Source: Thermohalobaculum sp039513195
GTDB taxonomy: Bacteria; Pseudomonadota; Alphaproteobacteria; Rhodobacterales; Rhodobacteraceae
Reading direction: 5' to 3'
Assembly (NCBI GenBank): GCA_039513195.1
Contig: JBCCRM010000010.1
Coordinates: forward strand, 82,193-146,192
DNA length: 64,000 bases
A program made the translations under genes and the position numbers. Positions within the stretch are counted from its first letter, which is position 1; the number at the start of each line of letters is the position of its first letter. Shown one piece after another: positions 25,685 to 34,471 of the stretch. The notes beneath the pieces are model-generated. The model was given only the letters and a program-made list of their open reading frames with translations, made no database searches and was not told the origin of the DNA.

Positions 25685-27096
25685 GGGCCGCCCCACCTCA
25701 GACGCTGTTGGACAAGCTATGGGGGCGCCACGAGATCCTTCGGCGCGAAGACGGCACGGCACTGTTGTGGGTGGACCGGCATTACGTTCATGAGGGTTCG
25801 CATCATGCCTTTGCCAAGCTGGCCGAGCGTGGAAAGCGGGTGGCAGACTCGGACCTGACCGTTGGGGTCGCCGATCACTACGCGCCCACGCGCGATCGCG
25901 ACAGGGCGATTTCGGACCCAAAGATCGCGCGCATGGCCGATCTGCTGGAGGCAAACACCGCCAAACACGAAATCCGCCTGTTCAGCCTGCGCGACCCGCG
26001 GCAGGGCATCGTCCATGTCATCGGGCCGGAGCAAGGGCTGACCCTGCCCGGCAGCCTGGTGGTCTGCGGCGACAGCCACACCTCGACCCATGGCGCGTTT
26101 GGGGCCTATGCCTTTGGGATCGGCGCAACCGAGGTTGCCCATGTTCTGGCGACGCAAACGATCTGGCAGAAGCGGCCCAAAGCAATGTGCATCCGCATCG
26201 ACGGTGCTCTGAGCCCGGGGGTCGGTGCGAAGGACATAGCCCTCGGCTGGATCGCACGGCTCGGTGCCGATGGTGCCCGGGGTCATGCGGTGGAGTATGC
26301 TGGGGCCTCGGTTCGCGCCCTGTCGATGGAGGGGCGAATGACCCTCTGCAATCTGTCGATCGAGGGGGGCGCGCGGCTCGGTATGGTGGCGCCGGACGAG
26401 ACGACGCTAGGATATCTCCGCGGCCGTCCCTTCGCGCCCGATGGCGCGGATTGGGACCGCGCGGCGGAGGATTGGGCAGCGCTGGCCACCGAGCCAGATG
26501 CTGCCTTCGACCGGGAGGTGACCCTCGATGCGGCCGATATCGCGCCCATCGTAACCTGGGGCGTGAGCCCAGAAGATGCCCTTCCCATCGATGCGACGGT
26601 GCCCGACCCAGCGCGGACCGCCGACCCGGCAAGGGCCGAGCGGATTAGCGCCGCCCTCGATTACATGGGCCTGTCGCCCGGCAGGCCGCTGCAGGGGGTC
26701 GCCATCGACCAGGCCTTCATCGGGTCCTGCACCAATGCTCGGATCGAGGATTTGCGCGCTGCCGCCAGCGTACTGGCCGGTCGGAAGGTGAAGGTGCCGG
26801 CGCTGGTCTCGCCAGGCTCTAGCCTCGTCAAGGCGCAGGCCGAGGCCGAGGGGCTGGACCGGATCTTTAGGGACGCAGGCTTCGACTGGGTCGCCTCCGG
26901 CTGCTCGATGTGCGTCGGAATGAATGGCGACACAGTTGCACCGGGACAGCGCTGCGCCTCGACCACCAATCGCAACTTCCGCGGCCGCCAGGGTCCGGGC
27001 GCCCGGACCCACCTGATGTCACCCGCCATGGTCGCAGCAGCGGCGGTCGCGGGCGCGCTGACAGATGTGCGCCCGATGCTGGCAGGCAGGACCTGA
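25681..27096 (+). CDS. LeuC-like aconitase-family hydro-lyase, large subunit
   Basis: 471 residues. Fe-S cluster cysteines are visible in GSCTNARIEDLR (about 352) and SGCSMCVGMNGD (about 407-417), with the SRNFRGRQG-like block TNRNFRGRQG following. The N-terminus LLDKLWGRHEIL and VCGDSHTSTHGAFG confirm the LeuC/isopropylmalate isomerase group. No other leucine biosynthesis gene is nearby. The neighbouring isocitrate-lyase-family enzyme makes a catabolic hydratase more likely, such as a dimethylmaleate or citraconate hydratase. Translation is coupled to the regulator gene (ATGA) and to the small subunit (TGATG). Confidence 0.88.
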   Translation: MRAAPPQTLLDKLWGRHEILRREDGTALLWVDRHYVHEGSHHAFAKLAERGKRVADSDLTVGVADHYAPTRDRDRAISDPKIARMADLLEANTAKHEIRLFSLRDPRQGIVHVIGPEQGLTLPGSLVVCGDSHTSTHGAFGAYAFGIGATEVAHVLATQTIWQKRPKAMCIRIDGALSPGVGAKDIALGWIARLGADGARGHAVEYAGASVRALSMEGRMTLCNLSIEGGARLGMVAPDETTLGYLRGRPFAPDGADWDRAAEDWAALATEPDAAFDREVTLDAADIAPIVTWGVSPEDALPIDATVPDPARTADPARAERISAALDYMGLSPGRPLQGVAIDQAFIGSCTNARIEDLRAAASVLAGRKVKVPALVSPGSSLVKAQAEAEGLDRIFRDAGFDWVASGCSMCVGMNGDTVAPGQRCASTTNRNFRGRQGPGARTHLMSPAMVAAAAVAGALTDVRPMLAGRT

Positions 27097-27704
27097 TGGC
27101 GGGCTGGACCACCCATACCGGGCTAGCGGTTGCCCTGCCTTTGGAGGGTATCGACACCGATCAGCTGATCCCAGCGCGCTTCATGTCGACCCCTCGGTCG
27201 GAGGGGTATGGGCCGTTCCTCCTCCACGACCTCCGCCACGGCGAGGACGGCATGCCACGCCGCGATTTCCCCCTGAACGCGCCGGATGCAAAGGGCGCAT
27301 CGATCCTGATCGCACGGCGGAATTTCGGCTCCGGCTCGTCGCGGGAGGCCGCCGTCTACGCCCTCATCGACGCTGGGATCCGTGCGGTCTTGGCCCCGAG
27401 CTTCGGGGATATCTTCGCCGGCAATGCAGTAAACAACGGCCTCCTTCCGGGTCTGGTGGACGCTGAGGAGGTGGAAACGCTGATCGCCGTTGCGCCCGCG
27501 AGGATCACCGTCGACCTCGCTGCCGGCACCCTGACCACCGACCGGGAAATCGCCTTCACCCTCGACCCAGCCTGGCGCGAGAAGCTGATCAACGGCTGGG
27601 ACGACATCGACCTCACCGGCCAGCACGCCGAGGCCATCGCCGCCCACCGGGCTGCGCAACAGGCCGACCGACCATGGCTGTGGCCTCCGGCGGAGGCCGG
27701 ATAG
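27096..27704 (+). CDS. LeuD-like aconitase-family hydro-lyase, small subunit
   Basis: 202 residues from the ATG at 27096, which shares a base with the large-subunit stop. Family landmarks: IDTDQLIPARFM, the swivelling-domain motif RRNFGSGSSREAAVYAL, SFGDIFAGNAVNNGLLP. It pairs with the upstream subunit to make a heterodimeric hydro-lyase with a swinging active-site serine loop (GSSRE). Given its context it probably hydrates a substituted maleate. The C-terminal YSCK-like helix is short but complete. Confidence 0.88.
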   Translation: MAGWTTHTGLAVALPLEGIDTDQLIPARFMSTPRSEGYGPFLLHDLRHGEDGMPRRDFPLNAPDAKGASILIARRNFGSGSSREAAVYALIDAGIRAVLAPSFGDIFAGNAVNNGLLPGLVDAEEVETLIAVAPARITVDLAAGTLTTDREIAFTLDPAWREKLINGWDDIDLTGQHAEAIAAHRAAQQADRPWLWPPAEAG

Positions 27705-27746
27705 ACCGACACCAAGGGCAACAGCCCGAATGACAGGGAGAACGAC

Positions 27747-28757
27747 ATGAAACACAGTATCCTCGGCTGCCTCGCCCTCGGCGCCGTCCTGCTCGCGGCG
27801 CCAGCTAAGGCGGAAGACACCATCACAGCGGTCCATGCCTTCCCGACCTCGTTGATCTACACCAAGAGCTTCCTCTCCTATGTCGATACGGTGAACGAAC
27901 GCGGCGCAGGTATAATCAAGATCGATGTCCGCGGCGGGCCTGAGGCCATCGGCATGTTCCAGCAGCCTGACGCAGTGCGCGACGGCGTGGTCGACATGGT
28001 CTACACCCCGGGCAGCTTCTATGCCGGCGCGCTGCCGGAGAAGGACGCCATGGTCGCCTCTAACGTGACCGCTGTCGAGGCGCGGACCAATGGCGGCATC
28101 GACCTGATCAACCAGATCCATCAGGAAAAGATGGGCGTCTACTATCTGGGCTGGTTCGACAGTGGCGTATCCTACAACATCTGGACCGTGAACGAACCGG
28201 CGCTGGATGCGGACGGCAATCTCGACGTCTCGGGGATAAAGCTGCGGGGAAATCCCGTCTATAATGCGTTTTACACCAACTATCTGAAAGCTCAGGTGAT
28301 CGACATCCCAACCACCGATGTCTATGCCGCGCTGGAACGGAATGTGGTCGACGCGACCGGCTGGACCCAGATTGGGCTGATCGACCTCAAATGGAACGAG
28401 TTCCTCAACTACCGGATCGAGCCCGACTTCTTCTCCACAGATCTCGGCGTGATCGTAAACTTGGAAAAGTGGAACAGCCTGTCGGACGACGCGAAGGCGA
28501 TCCTGCAGGAGGTCGCTATCGAGCATGAAGCAGAGAGCGTCGCGGAACTGCGCACCAAGCGGGATGCGGACTTCTCGGACCTCGACGCAGGCGGTATGAA
28601 GGTGGTCGAGCTGGAAGGCGACGCGGCGGCGAACTTCCTGAAAGCGGCGCGGGACGAGACCTGGGCCCGGATGAAGGAGCAGATGGAAAAGCACCCGATG
28701 GGCCTCGAGCACTACGAAACGCTGATCTCGCTTTTCTACGACCCGGCTGCGGACTGA
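27747..28757 (+). CDS. dctP: TRAP transporter substrate-binding protein (DctP family)
   Basis: 336 residues with a signal peptide (MKHSILGCLALGAVLLAAPAKA, cleaved before EDT). The DctP fold is indicated by the strand GIIKIDVRGG, the GVVDMVYTPGSFYAG loop, and the IPTTDVYAALERNVVDATGW segment near 190, in which Arg and Asn positions near the carboxylate-binding Arg are recognisable. It captures an organic acid in the periplasm for the DctQ and DctM proteins encoded next. Placement right after the hydro-lyase suggests uptake of the pathway substrate or its acid. Confidence 0.88.
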   Translation: MKHSILGCLALGAVLLAAPAKAEDTITAVHAFPTSLIYTKSFLSYVDTVNERGAGIIKIDVRGGPEAIGMFQQPDAVRDGVVDMVYTPGSFYAGALPEKDAMVASNVTAVEARTNGGIDLINQIHQEKMGVYYLGWFDSGVSYNIWTVNEPALDADGNLDVSGIKLRGNPVYNAFYTNYLKAQVIDIPTTDVYAALERNVVDATGWTQIGLIDLKWNEFLNYRIEPDFFSTDLGVIVNLEKWNSLSDDAKAILQEVAIEHEAESVAELRTKRDADFSDLDAGGMKVVELEGDAAANFLKAARDETWARMKEQMEKHPMGLEHYETLISLFYDPAAD

Positions 28758-28799
28758 GACACGGGCAGGGCCGGCTGCGGCGCTGCCACACGCCCCTCC

Positions 28800-29306
28800 A
28801 TGCGCGCTGCCGCCCGCCTCCATGCCCTGATCATCGACGCAATGGCGGTCATAGCGGCCGCCATGCTCGTCTGGCTGATGGCGTCGATCCTGATCTCGGT
28901 CACCATGCGCAATTTGGGCCTGCAGCCGATGGCTTGGTTGTTCCTGTCGACGGAATACGCGCTCCTCTACATGACCATGCTGGGCGCTCCATGGCTGGTG
29001 CGCCGCCGGGGCCATGTGCACATCGAGCTGGTCACCGCCGCCCTGCCTGAGCGCCCCAGGCGGGTGGTCAGCCGAGCTGTGGCGCTCGGCTGTGTCCTGG
29101 TCTGCGCCGTGCTCGCCTGGAAGGGGGCGGAGCTGGTCCAGACCAATCTCGCCCGCAACGACTATGATGTGCGCGCGTATTTTACGCCGAAATGGATCCT
29201 CACCATCGCCTTTCCGGTCAGCTTTGGACTGATGGCAGTGGAGTTTGCGCGGTTCGTTCTAGGCCCAGAGATCCTGCATTCCGGCGAGGCGGGGATCCAC
29301 GAGTAA
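28800..29306 (+). CDS. dctQ: TRAP transporter small membrane subunit (DctQ)
   Basis: 168 residues with four predicted membrane segments (MAVIAAAMLVWLMASILI; AWLFLSTEYALLYMTMLGAPWL; VVSRAVALGCVLVCAVLAW; WILTIAFPVSFGLMAVEFARF). The segment between helices 2 and 3 (LVRRRGHVHIELV) is the usual DctQ signature. It ends as TAATG with the DctM start, so the two are co-translated. Confidence 0.88.
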   Translation: MRAAARLHALIIDAMAVIAAAMLVWLMASILISVTMRNLGLQPMAWLFLSTEYALLYMTMLGAPWLVRRRGHVHIELVTAALPERPRRVVSRAVALGCVLVCAVLAWKGAELVQTNLARNDYDVRAYFTPKWILTIAFPVSFGLMAVEFARFVLGPEILHSGEAGIHE

Positions 29307-30616
29307 TGGAGTGGTACGAGGCGCTCGCCCTCCTCCTCGGTGCGATCGTGACGCTGATGGCCTTGGGCATGCCAGTTGCGATCGCTTTTCTAGCCGCAAA
29401 CATCGTCGGCGCGTGGGTCTTCATGGGGGGCGAGCGCGGGGTCACGCAGCTTCTGAACAACGGTTTTGGGTCGCTGACCAGCTTTGCCCTGGTACCGATC
29501 CCGTTGTTCCTGCTGATGGGGGAGATCTTCTTTCACACCGGCCTAGGCGCGCGGATGTTCAACGCCATCGATGCGTTACTGGGGCGGCTCCCGGGGCGGC
29601 TGTCCTATGTGACGGTGCTGGGGGGTACGGGGTTTTCGACCCTCTCCGGTTCCTCGATGGGATCCACGGCGCTCCTGGGTTCGTTGATGGTGCCAGAGAT
29701 GACGGCCCGCGGGTACAAAAAACATATGTCGGTGGGCCCGATCCTGGGCACCGGAGGGCTTGCGATCATCATCCCTCCCTCGGCCCTCGCAGTGCTGCTG
29801 GCGACACTCGCGAAGATCGATGTCGGCGCACTGTTGATCGCAGGGATCGTCCCGGGGCTGGTTCTTGCGGGACTCTATATCGGCGCAATCTGGGTGATGA
29901 CACGAATCGATCCTGGGGCCGCCCCAGCTTATCCGGTGACCCCCAAACCGCTGCCAGAGAAACTGACGTTAATCGGGCGCGACATCCTACCGATGATCGG
30001 GGTGATGGTCGCCATTGTCGGTCTGATGCTGGCAGGGATCGCCACACCGTCCGAGGCTGCAGCCTTCGGCGCGCTCGGCGTTCTGATCCTCGCCGCCGCG
30101 TTTCGCTGTCTCACCTGGCAGGCCATCCGCCAGTCGGTCGAGGGAGCGCTGAAGGTCACGCTCATGGCCTATCTGATCGTCTTCGGCTCGGCGACGTTCA
30201 GCCAGTTGCTGGCGTTCTCCGGCGCGTCCCACGGGTTGATCGGCTGGGCAACGGGTTTCGAGCTGTCGCCGTTGATGATGCTGCTCACCATGTTCGGCGT
30301 GCTGCTGGTCCTCGGCATGTTCATGGAGCAGATTTCCATGATGCTGCTGACCGTGCCGATCTTCTTCCCGCTCGCGACGAGCCTTGGGTTCGACCCGATT
30401 TGGTTTGCGCTGATCATGCTGCTGGGGCTGGAGATCAGTTTCACCACGCCGCCCTTCGGACTGCTGCTGTTCGTGATGAAGGGCGTGTCGCCGCCCGACA
30501 CGACGATGCGGCAGATCTATCTGGCGGCCCTGCCCTTCATCCTCTGCTCGCTGATCTTGGTCGGGCTGCTGATCGCGTTTCCGCCACTCGCCACGTGGCT
30601 GCCCGGGCGGGGGTAG
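29306..30616 (+). CDS. dctM: TRAP transporter large membrane subunit (DctM)
   Basis: 436 residues, about 12 membrane segments. Typical DctM motifs are IPLFLLMGEIFFHTGLGARM, GSSMGSTALLGS and GTGGLAIIIPPS in the first half and FMEQISMMLLTVPIFFP, FTTPPFGLLLFVMKG in the second. It is the sodium-driven permease that completes the transporter. It is the last gene of the plus catabolic arm and converges with the thiamin operon across a 112-base gap. Confidence 0.9.
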   Translation: MEWYEALALLLGAIVTLMALGMPVAIAFLAANIVGAWVFMGGERGVTQLLNNGFGSLTSFALVPIPLFLLMGEIFFHTGLGARMFNAIDALLGRLPGRLSYVTVLGGTGFSTLSGSSMGSTALLGSLMVPEMTARGYKKHMSVGPILGTGGLAIIIPPSALAVLLATLAKIDVGALLIAGIVPGLVLAGLYIGAIWVMTRIDPGAAPAYPVTPKPLPEKLTLIGRDILPMIGVMVAIVGLMLAGIATPSEAAAFGALGVLILAAAFRCLTWQAIRQSVEGALKVTLMAYLIVFGSATFSQLLAFSGASHGLIGWATGFELSPLMMLLTMFGVLLVLGMFMEQISMMLLTVPIFFPLATSLGFDPIWFALIMLLGLEISFTTPPFGLLLFVMKGVSPPDTTMRQIYLAALPFILCSLILVGLLIAFPPLATWLPGRG

Positions 30617-30728
30617 TCAGATCGACGTCGGCCCCTGACAGAGGATCGCAACGGTCCGGGTGGGGGGCCGTACAGTCGCATCCGCAATCGGGCAGGCACG
30701 TGCGATCCGGTCCTGCCGCCCCGGACGG

Positions 30729-31514
30729 TCAGCCTGACCCCTGCGCGTCGCGCCTTCCCGCCGGCCGCACCTGCGTCCCGGTCGCATACGCGTCCAACCT
30801 CCGCGCGAACGCGCTCACTCCGGCATGTAGGCACACTGCGAACAGGGCCAGGATCAGGATCGCCGCAAACATCAGATCCGTCTTCGCCCGGCCGTTTGAG
30901 AGCAGCATCAAATAGCCCAGCCCCTTTGACGCTCCCACCCATTCTCCAAAGATCGCGCCCACCGGCGCATAGATCGCAGCAAGCTTCAGGCCAGAGCCGA
31001 AGGCCGGTAGCGCCGCCGGCACCCGCAGCCGCCACAGGATGCGGTTGGCGGACGCCCCCATGGTCCGTGCGAGATCGACCAAGCCGGGATCGGTACGCCT
31101 AAGCCCGTCATAGAAGGTCCATGTCACCGGGAAGTAGACGATCAGAACCGTCACAATGACCTTGGACGCGATGCCATAGCCGAACCACAGGGTCAGCACG
31201 GGCGCGAGGGCAAAGATCGGCACCGCCTGGTTAAATACCAACACAGGCAGCAGATAGCGCCGCGCAGTCGCCGACATCATCAGGTTTAGCGCCGTGGCAG
31301 CCCCGATGGCGGCGCCGAGCGCCAGGCCGGCGATGACCTCGACCGCCGTTACGGCTGCGTTCTCCGCCAAGACGAACCGGTTCTCCCACAGCGCTACGGC
31401 GACCAGGTTGGGTCCCGGCAGAATGAAGGGCGGCACCGCGATGATCCAGACAAGCACCTGCCAGCCCAGAAGCGCCGCGGCGAAGGGCACCATGCCGTCC
31501 CGCCAGGCAGCCAT
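30729..31514 (-). CDS. thiX: ABC transporter permease for thiamin pyrimidine precursor (ThiX-like)
   Basis: 261 residues from the ATG at 31514, sharing one base with the ATPase stop (TGATG). About six membrane segments and the EAA loop of BPD permeases (GLVDLARTMGASANRILWRLRVPAALP). It resembles SsuC/TauC/ThiX permeases. Its place in a TPP-riboswitch operon next to thiY and tenA supports import of N-formyl-aminomethyl pyrimidine rather than sulfonates. Last gene of the operon. Confidence 0.85.
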   Translation of the reverse strand: MAAWRDGMVPFAAALLGWQVLVWIIAVPPFILPGPNLVAVALWENRFVLAENAAVTAVEVIAGLALGAAIGAATALNLMMSATARRYLLPVLVFNQAVPIFALAPVLTLWFGYGIASKVIVTVLIVYFPVTWTFYDGLRRTDPGLVDLARTMGASANRILWRLRVPAALPAFGSGLKLAAIYAPVGAIFGEWVGASKGLGYLMLLSNGRAKTDLMFAAILILALFAVCLHAGVSAFARRLDAYATGTQVRPAGRRDAQGSG

Positions 31515-32239
31515 CAGGCCGCCCGGCGCAATGTCGACAACAGCTCGGCCTGGGCCGAGAGGGTCGCCGGGTCCTCCGCGGCGCGGATCGGGGCCGCAGG
31601 CGGAACCGGCAGGGATGTTAGGCCGCTTTCCGCGACCAGATAGATGCGATGGGCCAGACGCGCAGCCTCGGCCGGGTCGTGGGTGACGACCACCACCGTC
31701 CGGCGTTCCAGCGTCTGGAAAGCGAGCTCCTGCATCTCCGCCCGCGTGCGGGCGTCGAGGGCGGAGAACGGCTCGTCGAGCAGTGCCACGGGCCGGTCCT
31801 CCATCAGCGTGCGGGCCAGGGCCGCGCGCTGCCGCATGCCCCCCGACAATGCGGGCGGGTGCTTGCCGGCATGCGCCTTTAGGCCGACCCTGTCGATCAG
31901 CGCGTCGCGTCGGGCAATGTCCACGGTCTCCCCGCGCAACTGCGCGCCGAGAGAGACATTGCCCCGAACATCCAACCAGGGCGCCAGCAGATCGGACTGG
32001 CCCATGAAAGCGATCCGCCCCGCAAGGGGCGCGCCATCCGTCGTCTCTACCCGTCCATCGAAATCGGCACCTGTCTCCAGCGCCGCCAATTCCCGCAGAA
32101 TGGTGGACTTGCCAACGCCGGAGGGACCGAGGAGGCAGGTCCATTGCCCTGCTGGGATCTCCAGCCGCTCGACGGACAAGTCCTGGCCGCCCTGGAAGGC
32201 GAACCGGCCCCTGATGGCGATGCCGGGCGGGCCGCTCAC
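31514..32239 (-). CDS. thiZ: ABC transporter ATP-binding protein (ThiZ-like)
   Basis: 241 residues from the GTG at 32239, which overlaps the tenA stop as GTGA and places the first beta strand correctly. Walker A GPSGVGKST, Q-loop MGQSDLLAP, signature LSGGMRQRAALART, Walker B VALLDEPFSALD and the H-loop VVVVTHD are all present, so it should be an active ATPase. It energises the ThiX permease encoded next. Longer readings upstream of the GTG have no homology and run through tenA. Confidence 0.86.
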   Translation of the reverse strand: MSGPPGIAIRGRFAFQGGQDLSVERLEIPAGQWTCLLGPSGVGKSTILRELAALETGADFDGRVETTDGAPLAGRIAFMGQSDLLAPWLDVRGNVSLGAQLRGETVDIARRDALIDRVGLKAHAGKHPPALSGGMRQRAALARTLMEDRPVALLDEPFSALDARTRAEMQELAFQTLERRTVVVVTHDPAEAARLAHRIYLVAESGLTSLPVPPAAPIRAAEDPATLSAQAELLSTLRRAA

Positions 32240-32922
32240 GGATGCCCCCGAAGCCCCATATCCCAGAACCCGACCTCCAGCCGGGTCGCGGTCGCGAAGC
32301 GTTTGGCCAGCGCCTCCCACCGCGGGGTCGCCTGCGGGTCGGGGCCGAGACGACGGGCCACCGCCCCCTCGATCAGCACGCCGACCGCCTGACAGACGCC
32401 CTGGTAGTCCTGCCCCGCATAGGTGCCGATCCAGTCCCCATAGGTGTCCGAGGTCGCCTCCTGAGCCAGGCGCGTCCCGATCTCGCCGTAGCCCATCACG
32501 CAAGGCGCCAGCGCCGCGATCAGATCCAGGAAGTCGCCGGAATACCCAGCTTCCAGAACATAACGGGTATAGGCGAGGTTCTCCGCTGCCTCGGTCGCGA
32601 CCTCAAGCTCAGGCTCGGAGATCCCTGCCGCAGCGCAAATCTGCACATGGAGCCGCATCTCGTGGTCGACCAGTCCATGCACCGTGGCGGAACAGGCCCG
32701 CATCTCCTCCATCGACGCGGCCTTCGTTACGCCTAAGGCCCACGCGCGGGCGAAATGGACCAGAAACACATAGTCTTGGACCAGATAGTGAAGGAAGCTT
32801 TCCCGCGGCAGGGATCCGTCACCGAGCCCCTGCACGAATTGGTGCCGAGTGTAGGCCTGCCATTCGGGCGCTGCGGCGCGCCAAGCCGCAAAGACGGGAG
32901 AGCCGAAATCGGGCGCATTCAT
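32236..32922 (-). CDS. tenA: Aminopyrimidine aminohydrolase / thiaminase II
   Basis: 228 residues, all-helical TenA family. The active-site Cys141 lies in ALAPCVMGYGEIG, with the upstream Asp50 in YLVQDYVFL and the C-terminal FWDMGL. TenA hydrolyses 4-amino-5-aminomethyl-2-methylpyrimidine, a thiamin breakdown product, to HMP for reuse. It sits between the transporter binding protein and ATPase genes with 4-base overlaps, which fits salvage of imported pyrimidine. Confidence 0.9.
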   Translation of the reverse strand: MNAPDFGSPVFAAWRAAAPEWQAYTRHQFVQGLGDGSLPRESFLHYLVQDYVFLVHFARAWALGVTKAASMEEMRACSATVHGLVDHEMRLHVQICAAAGISEPELEVATEAAENLAYTRYVLEAGYSGDFLDLIAALAPCVMGYGEIGTRLAQEATSDTYGDWIGTYAGQDYQGVCQAVGVLIEGAVARRLGPDPQATPRWEALAKRFATATRLEVGFWDMGLRGHP

Positions 32923-33854
32923 TCCGCGGTCACGTCGATCACGATCTTCTCGACCGGGTTCGCCGAGGGCACCAGACCGGCATCGCGCAAGAACGCCTCG
33001 AACCGGGCATATCGGCCCGCGTCGACCGCCGCCGGGCGCAGGGCGAAGCGAGGCAGCGTGTCGACCCAGGCCTTGGCGTTCAACTCGTCCCGCAGCTCGG
33101 CAGAGGTTCCGGCAAAAATCTCCCAGCTCTCCTCCGGGTGGTTGATGATGTACTGTGTCGCGAGCTCCGTCGCAGCGAGGAAGCGCCGGATCTTGTCGGC
33201 GTCCATGGTGCCGGTATTGGCCACATATATCAGCTCGTCATAGGCGGGCAGCCCCTCCTCCTCCAGATAGAAGCAGCGGCCCTCGACCCCCTCGATCTCC
33301 ATTTGGTTCAGCTCGAAATTACGGAAGGCGCCGATGACCGCGTCGACCTGCCCGGACATCAGCGCGGGGGAGAGCGACCAATTCACATTGATCAACTCGA
33401 CGTCCTCCACGCCCAATCCGTGGGGGGCGAGAATGGCGCCGAGCAGCGCCTCCTCGACCCCAGCGACGGAGAAGCCGACCTTCCGCCCCTTGAGGTCTGG
33501 GATGGACTGCACTGGCCCATCGGCACTCACCAGCAGGCAGTTAAGCGGCGTGGCTACCAGGGTACCGACGCGGATCAGCGGCAACCCTTCATGGAGCTGC
33601 AGATGCAGTTGCGGCTGGTAGGAGACGGCGAGATCCGCTTGGCCCGCAGCAACCAGCTTCGGCGGGTCGGCCGGGTCGGCCGGGGCTGTCACCTCGACCT
33701 CCAACCCCTGATCGGCAAAGTAGCCCTTTTCCTCCGCGACAATGATCGGCCCGTGATCCGGATTCACGAACCAATCGAGGATCAGTGAAATCTTATCCGC
33801 CGCGGCTGCCGGGGTGGCGAGCGTCAAAGCGAGGAGGAGAGCGATTATGCGCAT
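32919..33854 (-). CDS. thiY: Periplasmic thiamin pyrimidine-precursor binding protein (NMT1/THI5-like)
   Basis: 311 residues from the ATG at 33854, with a signal peptide (MRIIALLLALTLATPAAAA). The NMT1/THI5-like fold starts at ISLILDWFVNPDHGPIIVAEEKGYF, followed by DLAVSYQPQLHLQ and GRKVGFSVAGVEEALLG. ThiY binds N-formyl-4-amino-5-aminomethyl-2-methylpyrimidine for the ThiXYZ importer. The gene overlaps the end of thiE by 10 bases. Confidence 0.87.
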   Translation of the reverse strand: MRIIALLLALTLATPAAAADKISLILDWFVNPDHGPIIVAEEKGYFADQGLEVEVTAPADPADPPKLVAAGQADLAVSYQPQLHLQLHEGLPLIRVGTLVATPLNCLLVSADGPVQSIPDLKGRKVGFSVAGVEEALLGAILAPHGLGVEDVELINVNWSLSPALMSGQVDAVIGAFRNFELNQMEIEGVEGRCFYLEEEGLPAYDELIYVANTGTMDADKIRRFLAATELATQYIINHPEESWEIFAGTSAELRDELNAKAWVDTLPRFALRPAAVDAGRYARFEAFLRDAGLVPSANPVEKIVIDVTAE

Positions 33855-34471
33855 GGCGAGGGCCCTTCCGTGGCTTCTCGGGTTGCGTCGATCCATTGGC
33901 GGGTTCGCGCCTCCGGATTGGGGTTGAGGGTGACGTCTGTGACAACCGAGACGATGTCGGCGCCCGCGGCGAAGGCGCCGGCCGCACGCTCGACCGTGAA
34001 GCCGCCGATGGCGACAAGCGGGCAGGTATCGATTAGGCGGCGCCACTCGGTAATCCGGTCGAGACCCTGTTCCGGCCAGCGCATCTTCTTCAGGATGGTC
34101 GGATAGATGGGGCCGAGCGCGACATAGTCTGGGTCATGGGAAAGAGCAGTCTCCAACTCCGCATGGTCGTGGGTGCTGAGGCCCAGGCGGATCCCGGCGC
34201 GGCGAATAGCGGGCATGTCGGCATCGGCCAGATCCTCTTGGCCGAGATGGACGAAATCGCAGCCTTCCTCGATGGCGAGCTGCCAGTAGTCGTTGACGAT
34301 AAGCTGGCAACGATGAGCTTCGCAGAGCGCCTTTGCGGCCCGGATCTCGGCGCGCAGACTGTCTTCCGTTCGGCCCTTGATCCGGAGCTGCACCAGCTTG
34401 ACGCCGAGCGGCAGAAGGCGACGGCACCACTCCGCGCTGTCCCAGATCGGATAGAACGGGTCCAGGGTCAT
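33845..34471 (-). CDS. thiE: Thiamine-phosphate synthase
   Basis: 208 residues, a TIM barrel. Landmarks are KLVQLRIKGRTED (pyrophosphate side), LIVNDYWQLA, FVHLGQEDLADAD, YVALGPIYPT and the phosphate-binding VAIGGFTVERA. It joins HMP-pyrophosphate with thiazole phosphate to give thiamin phosphate. It is a little divergent from the classical sequence (RIKGR for REKG), as is common in these alphaproteobacterial operons. It overlaps thiG by four bases. Confidence 0.88.
   Translation of the reverse strand: MTLDPFYPIWDSAEWCRRLLPLGVKLVQLRIKGRTEDSLRAEIRAAKALCEAHRCQLIVNDYWQLAIEEGCDFVHLGQEDLADADMPAIRRAGIRLGLSTHDHAELETALSHDPDYVALGPIYPTILKKMRWPEQGLDRITEWRRLIDTCPLVAIGGFTVERAAGAFAAGADIVSVVTDVTLNPNPEARTRQWIDATREATEGPSPCA

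Noticed and set aside
25681..27704. Leucine biosynthesis leuCD
   Set aside because: The subunits look like isopropylmalate isomerase, but no leuA or leuB is near, and the operon has a catabolic regulator, TRAP transporter and lyase. Annotated as LeuC/LeuD-like instead.
27123..29021. Minus-strand open frame of 632 codons
   Set aside because: Antisense to the LeuD-like, dctP and dctQ genes. No motif or signal; a GC-driven shadow frame.
30617..30728. Rho-independent terminator between dctM and thiX
   Set aside because: The convergent gap has GC-rich short inverted pieces but no clear stem followed by a T-run on either strand.
29311..30915. Plus-strand open frame of 534 codons overlapping dctM
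   Set aside because: A +2 shadow of dctM. It lacks the twelve hydrophobic segments present in the true frame.
31644..33788. Plus-strand open frame of 714 codons
   Set aside because: Antisense to thiZ, tenA and thiY, all of which have diagnostic motifs. The plus translation is low-complexity Arg/Pro/Ser.
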